Shown here piece by piece: positions 12,283 through 14,038 of a stretch of 14,038 nt of DNA. The notes beneath the pieces are model-generated. The model had not been told where the DNA came from. It searched no databases and saw nothing but the letters and a program-made list of their open reading frames with translations. Source of the stretch: Parafilimonas sp. (GTDB lineage Bacteria > Bacteroidota > Bacteroidia > Chitinophagales > Chitinophagaceae); contig JAICKT010000073.1 of the NCBI GenBank assembly GCA_025927795.1, positions 1-14,038 of the forward strand, in the 5' to 3' direction. Each line of letters opens with the position of its first letter. The stretch's first letter is position 1. A program made the translations under genes and the position numbers.

Positions 12283-14038
12283 ATGAAACCAATACTTTTA
12301 TTCTGTTTACTTGTAATTTTTTCAATCAGTATTAATGCACAAACCAACACATTTCCATCCAGCGGTACTGTTGGTATTGGAACTGTAACACCGGACGTAT
12401 CTGCAAAGCTCGAAATAAAATCTACTACAAAAGGATTGCTTATTCCGCGAATGACAGTAACGCAACGTAACGCCATTTCAAGACCTGCAACATCATTACT
12501 TATTTATCAAACCAACTCAACACCCGGCTTTTACTATTACAATGGAACTGCATGGAAAGCCATTTCATCAAAAGCAGGCTGGTCGTTAACAGGTAACAGC
12601 GGCACAACATCTTCTGATTTTTTAGGAACAACAGATGCAAAGCCATTAATGTTTAGAGTGAATAATAAGAATTCAGGTATTATAGATTATAATTTAGGAA
12701 CTGCAGCTTTTGGTTATCTAGCGCTTAATTCAAATACAGCTACTGGCAATACTGCTGTTGGTTATGAGGCAGGGTATGCTAATACAACAGGTCAAAGTAA
12801 TACTGCTTTAGGAAGCAGTGCACTTTTAGCCAATACTACAGGTGCTTATAATATGGGCGTTGGCACTTTCACATTATATTCCAATGGCTCGGGCAGTTAT
12901 AATACTGCAGCAGGATATGATGCACTTGCAAGTAATAACGGCAGCAATAACATTGCAGTGGGTGCATTGGCAGGTCATACAAATACCTCAGGCGGCACAA
13001 ATATTTTTATTGGATATAATGCGGGAAACGGAAGCCAAACAGGAAGCGGTAATATTTGTGTCGGACAAGGCACCACTGTTAGCGACGGCATTAGTAATTC
13101 AATCGTAATTGGCAATTCGTTAAGTACATCATATAGCAACGCGGTAATATTGGGAGGTAGCAGCCAAAATGTTGGTATCGGAACGGTAACGCCGTATTCA
13201 TCGTCACAATTAAGTGTAAACAGCGGCAGCAAATATTATAGTATTTATGCAGAAGATCATAATACAAGTGGAGGTATAGCTGTAATTGGAACAACTGATC
13301 ATGGTGGCGGCTACGGGCTTGATGGTACTTCAACAGGCGCTACTTCAACAGCTATAAATATCGGTACTTACGGATACGCTGCCAATTCAACTTTTTTTGT
13401 AACTACGCCGGGCTCGGAGTTTGATGGCTATGGAAACTATGGTGTGTACGGAGATGCAACAGATGGCTTTGCCGGAGGTTTTAATGGCGATATTGCTGTA
13501 TATGGAACTGTTTGGTCGAGTTCTGATGCAAAGCTGAAAAAAAATATACAACAGTTGAATAATGCTTTAAACCGGCTTAAACTATTACCGGTAAAAGAAT
13601 TTGATTTTGATAAAGATTATGCAAAGCAAAATCAATTAAACTTTCCAACGCAGCACCAGTTTGGTTTTATTGCGCAGGATGTGGCGAAGATATTTCCCAA
13701 TCTTGTTACCGGAATTACTGCTCCTGTTATTAATCATTCTTCGAAAAACGGAGAACCTGTAACAAAACATTCAACAGGCTTTTTAGCTGTTAATTATATT
13801 AGTTTTATTCCTTTGCTCACTAAAGCAGTTCAGGAATTATCAGTGCAGAATGATTCCATCAAAAATGAAAACGCAACGCTTGCATCTAAGGTTGATAACC
13901 TGCAAAATCAAATTAATGATTTAAAAAACATGATTGTGTCAAATCAGTCAGCAGTTACTGGTCAGCAATCAATTGTTCTTTCTTCTGGCTTACTTCAGCA
14001 AAATATTCCCAATCCATTTTCAAATTCAACAACTATTA
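12283..14038 (+). CDS. Peptidase_S74 surface protein with head repeats and T9SS sorting start (3' truncated by window)
   Basis: The frame is open from ATG 12283 to the window end (585 residues seen). It starts with a signal peptide (1-19, cleavage INA-QT), then VGIGTVTPDVSAKLEIKSTTKGLLIPRM (30-57), a common opening of Bacteroidota tail-fibre-like proteins. Residues 145-290 hold YadA-like head repeats with N-T-A-x-G-Y/x-x-A units (NTAVGYEAGY, NTALGSSAL, NTAAGYDAL, NIAVGALAG, NIFIGYNAG). A second VGIGTVTP lies at 297-304. The Peptidase_S74 (endosialidase chaperone) domain begins at WSSSDAKLKKNIQQL (411-425) and includes HQFGFIAQDVAKIFPNLV (458-475) and LAVNYISFIPLLTKAVQEL (501-519). A coiled coil follows (about 518-550). 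The last residues, LLQQNIPNPFSNSTTI, match the start of a T9SS type A sorting domain, of which some 70 residues should lie beyond the window. It is probably a trimeric surface fibre or adhesin; its binding target is unknown. Confidence 0.9.
   Translation, partial: MKPILLFCLLVIFSISINAQTNTFPSSGTVGIGTVTPDVSAKLEIKSTTKGLLIPRMTVTQRNAISRPATSLLIYQTNSTPGFYYYNGTAWKAISSKAGWSLTGNSGTTSSDFLGTTDAKPLMFRVNNKNSGIIDYNLGTAAFGYLALNSNTATGNTAVGYEAGYANTTGQSNTALGSSALLANTTGAYNMGVGTFTLYSNGSGSYNTAAGYDALASNNGSNNIAVGALAGHTNTSGGTNIFIGYNAGNGSQTGSGNICVGQGTTVSDGISNSIVIGNSLSTSYSNAVILGGSSQNVGIGTVTPYSSSQLSVNSGSKYYSIYAEDHNTSGGIAVIGTTDHGGGYGLDGTSTGATSTAINIGTYGYAANSTFFVTTPGSEFDGYGNYGVYGDATDGFAGGFNGDIAVYGTVWSSSDAKLKKNIQQLNNALNRLKLLPVKEFDFDKDYAKQNQLNFPTQHQFGFIAQDVAKIFPNLVTGITAPVINHSSKNGEPVTKHSTGFLAVNYISFIPLLTKAVQELSVQNDSIKNENATLASKVDNLQNQINDLKNMIVSNQSAVTGQQSIVLSSGLLQQNIPNPFSNSTTI

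Noticed and set aside
12842..13108. 88-aa plus-strand open frame near the right end
   Set aside because: It lies in another frame of the S74 surface-protein gene, whose own frame is open from 12283 to the window end and codes for recognisable head repeats.
12700..13200. Repeated NTAxG-type codons in the S74 gene as a DNA repeat or CRISPR-like array
   Set aside because: The repetition is at the protein level (head repeats of uneven length) and the DNA units are too diverged and unevenly spaced for a CRISPR or tandem DNA repeat.
12283..14038. Phage tail-fibre gene from a prophage
   Set aside because: Peptidase_S74 is common in phage, but there are no other phage genes in the window, and the signal peptide and T9SS sorting start point to a bacterial surface protein.

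Overview
The window looks like chromosomal DNA of a Bacteroidota bacterium, most likely from the Chitinophagaceae or a nearby group; the family-level placement is inference. The signs are low G+C content, genes without clear Shine-Dalgarno sequences, many exported proteins with a signal-peptide end of the type '(I/F/Q)(N/Q)A-Q', Reg_prop/Y_Y_Y sensor kinases, an FHS-family sugar transporter, and a protein whose C-terminus starts like a type IX secretion (T9SS) type A sorting domain. No rRNA, tRNA, CRISPR array, transposase or prophage module was seen.

Left part (1-2073, all minus strand). The window opens with the N-terminus of a Reg_prop sensor protein cut by the window edge. Upstream of it lies a two-gene unit, DUF72 then a metallo-beta-lactamase-fold lactonase-like hydrolase, whose reading frames overlap by 8 bases. 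A 144-bp divergent promoter region with a perfect AT-rich palindrome separates this unit from the plus-strand genes.

Middle part (2218-9409, plus strand). An FHS/FucP-type sugar:proton symporter is followed by a secreted GH2 enzyme of the exo-beta-D-glucosaminidase (CsxA-like) type, then by a 999-aa sensor histidine kinase with a periplasmic two-component propeller. The order transporter, glycosidase, sensor suggests sensing and use of an amino-sugar polymer such as chitosan or a glycan fragment. A long imperfect inverted repeat lies between the first two genes, and a 13-bp perfect hairpin sits directly before the kinase start codon.

Right part (9410-14038). A NarL/LuxR-type response regulator, the likely partner of the kinase, follows after a 260-bp gap carrying a repeat element. 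Then come a small minus-strand DUF4258-like lipoprotein, an OmpA-family envelope protein, and a large surface protein cut by the window end (YadA-like head repeats, Peptidase_S74 intramolecular chaperone domain, coiled coil, start of a T9SS sorting domain).

The most notable observation is a 24-bp dyad element (AATCAC-N8-GTGATT plus flanks) found three times, each 41-47 bp before a start codon: upstream of the response regulator, the OmpA-like gene and the S74 surface-protein gene. Two copies are identical and the third differs at two positions. This suggests a small, possibly autoregulated regulon in which the two-component pair controls two cell-surface proteins encoded next to it.
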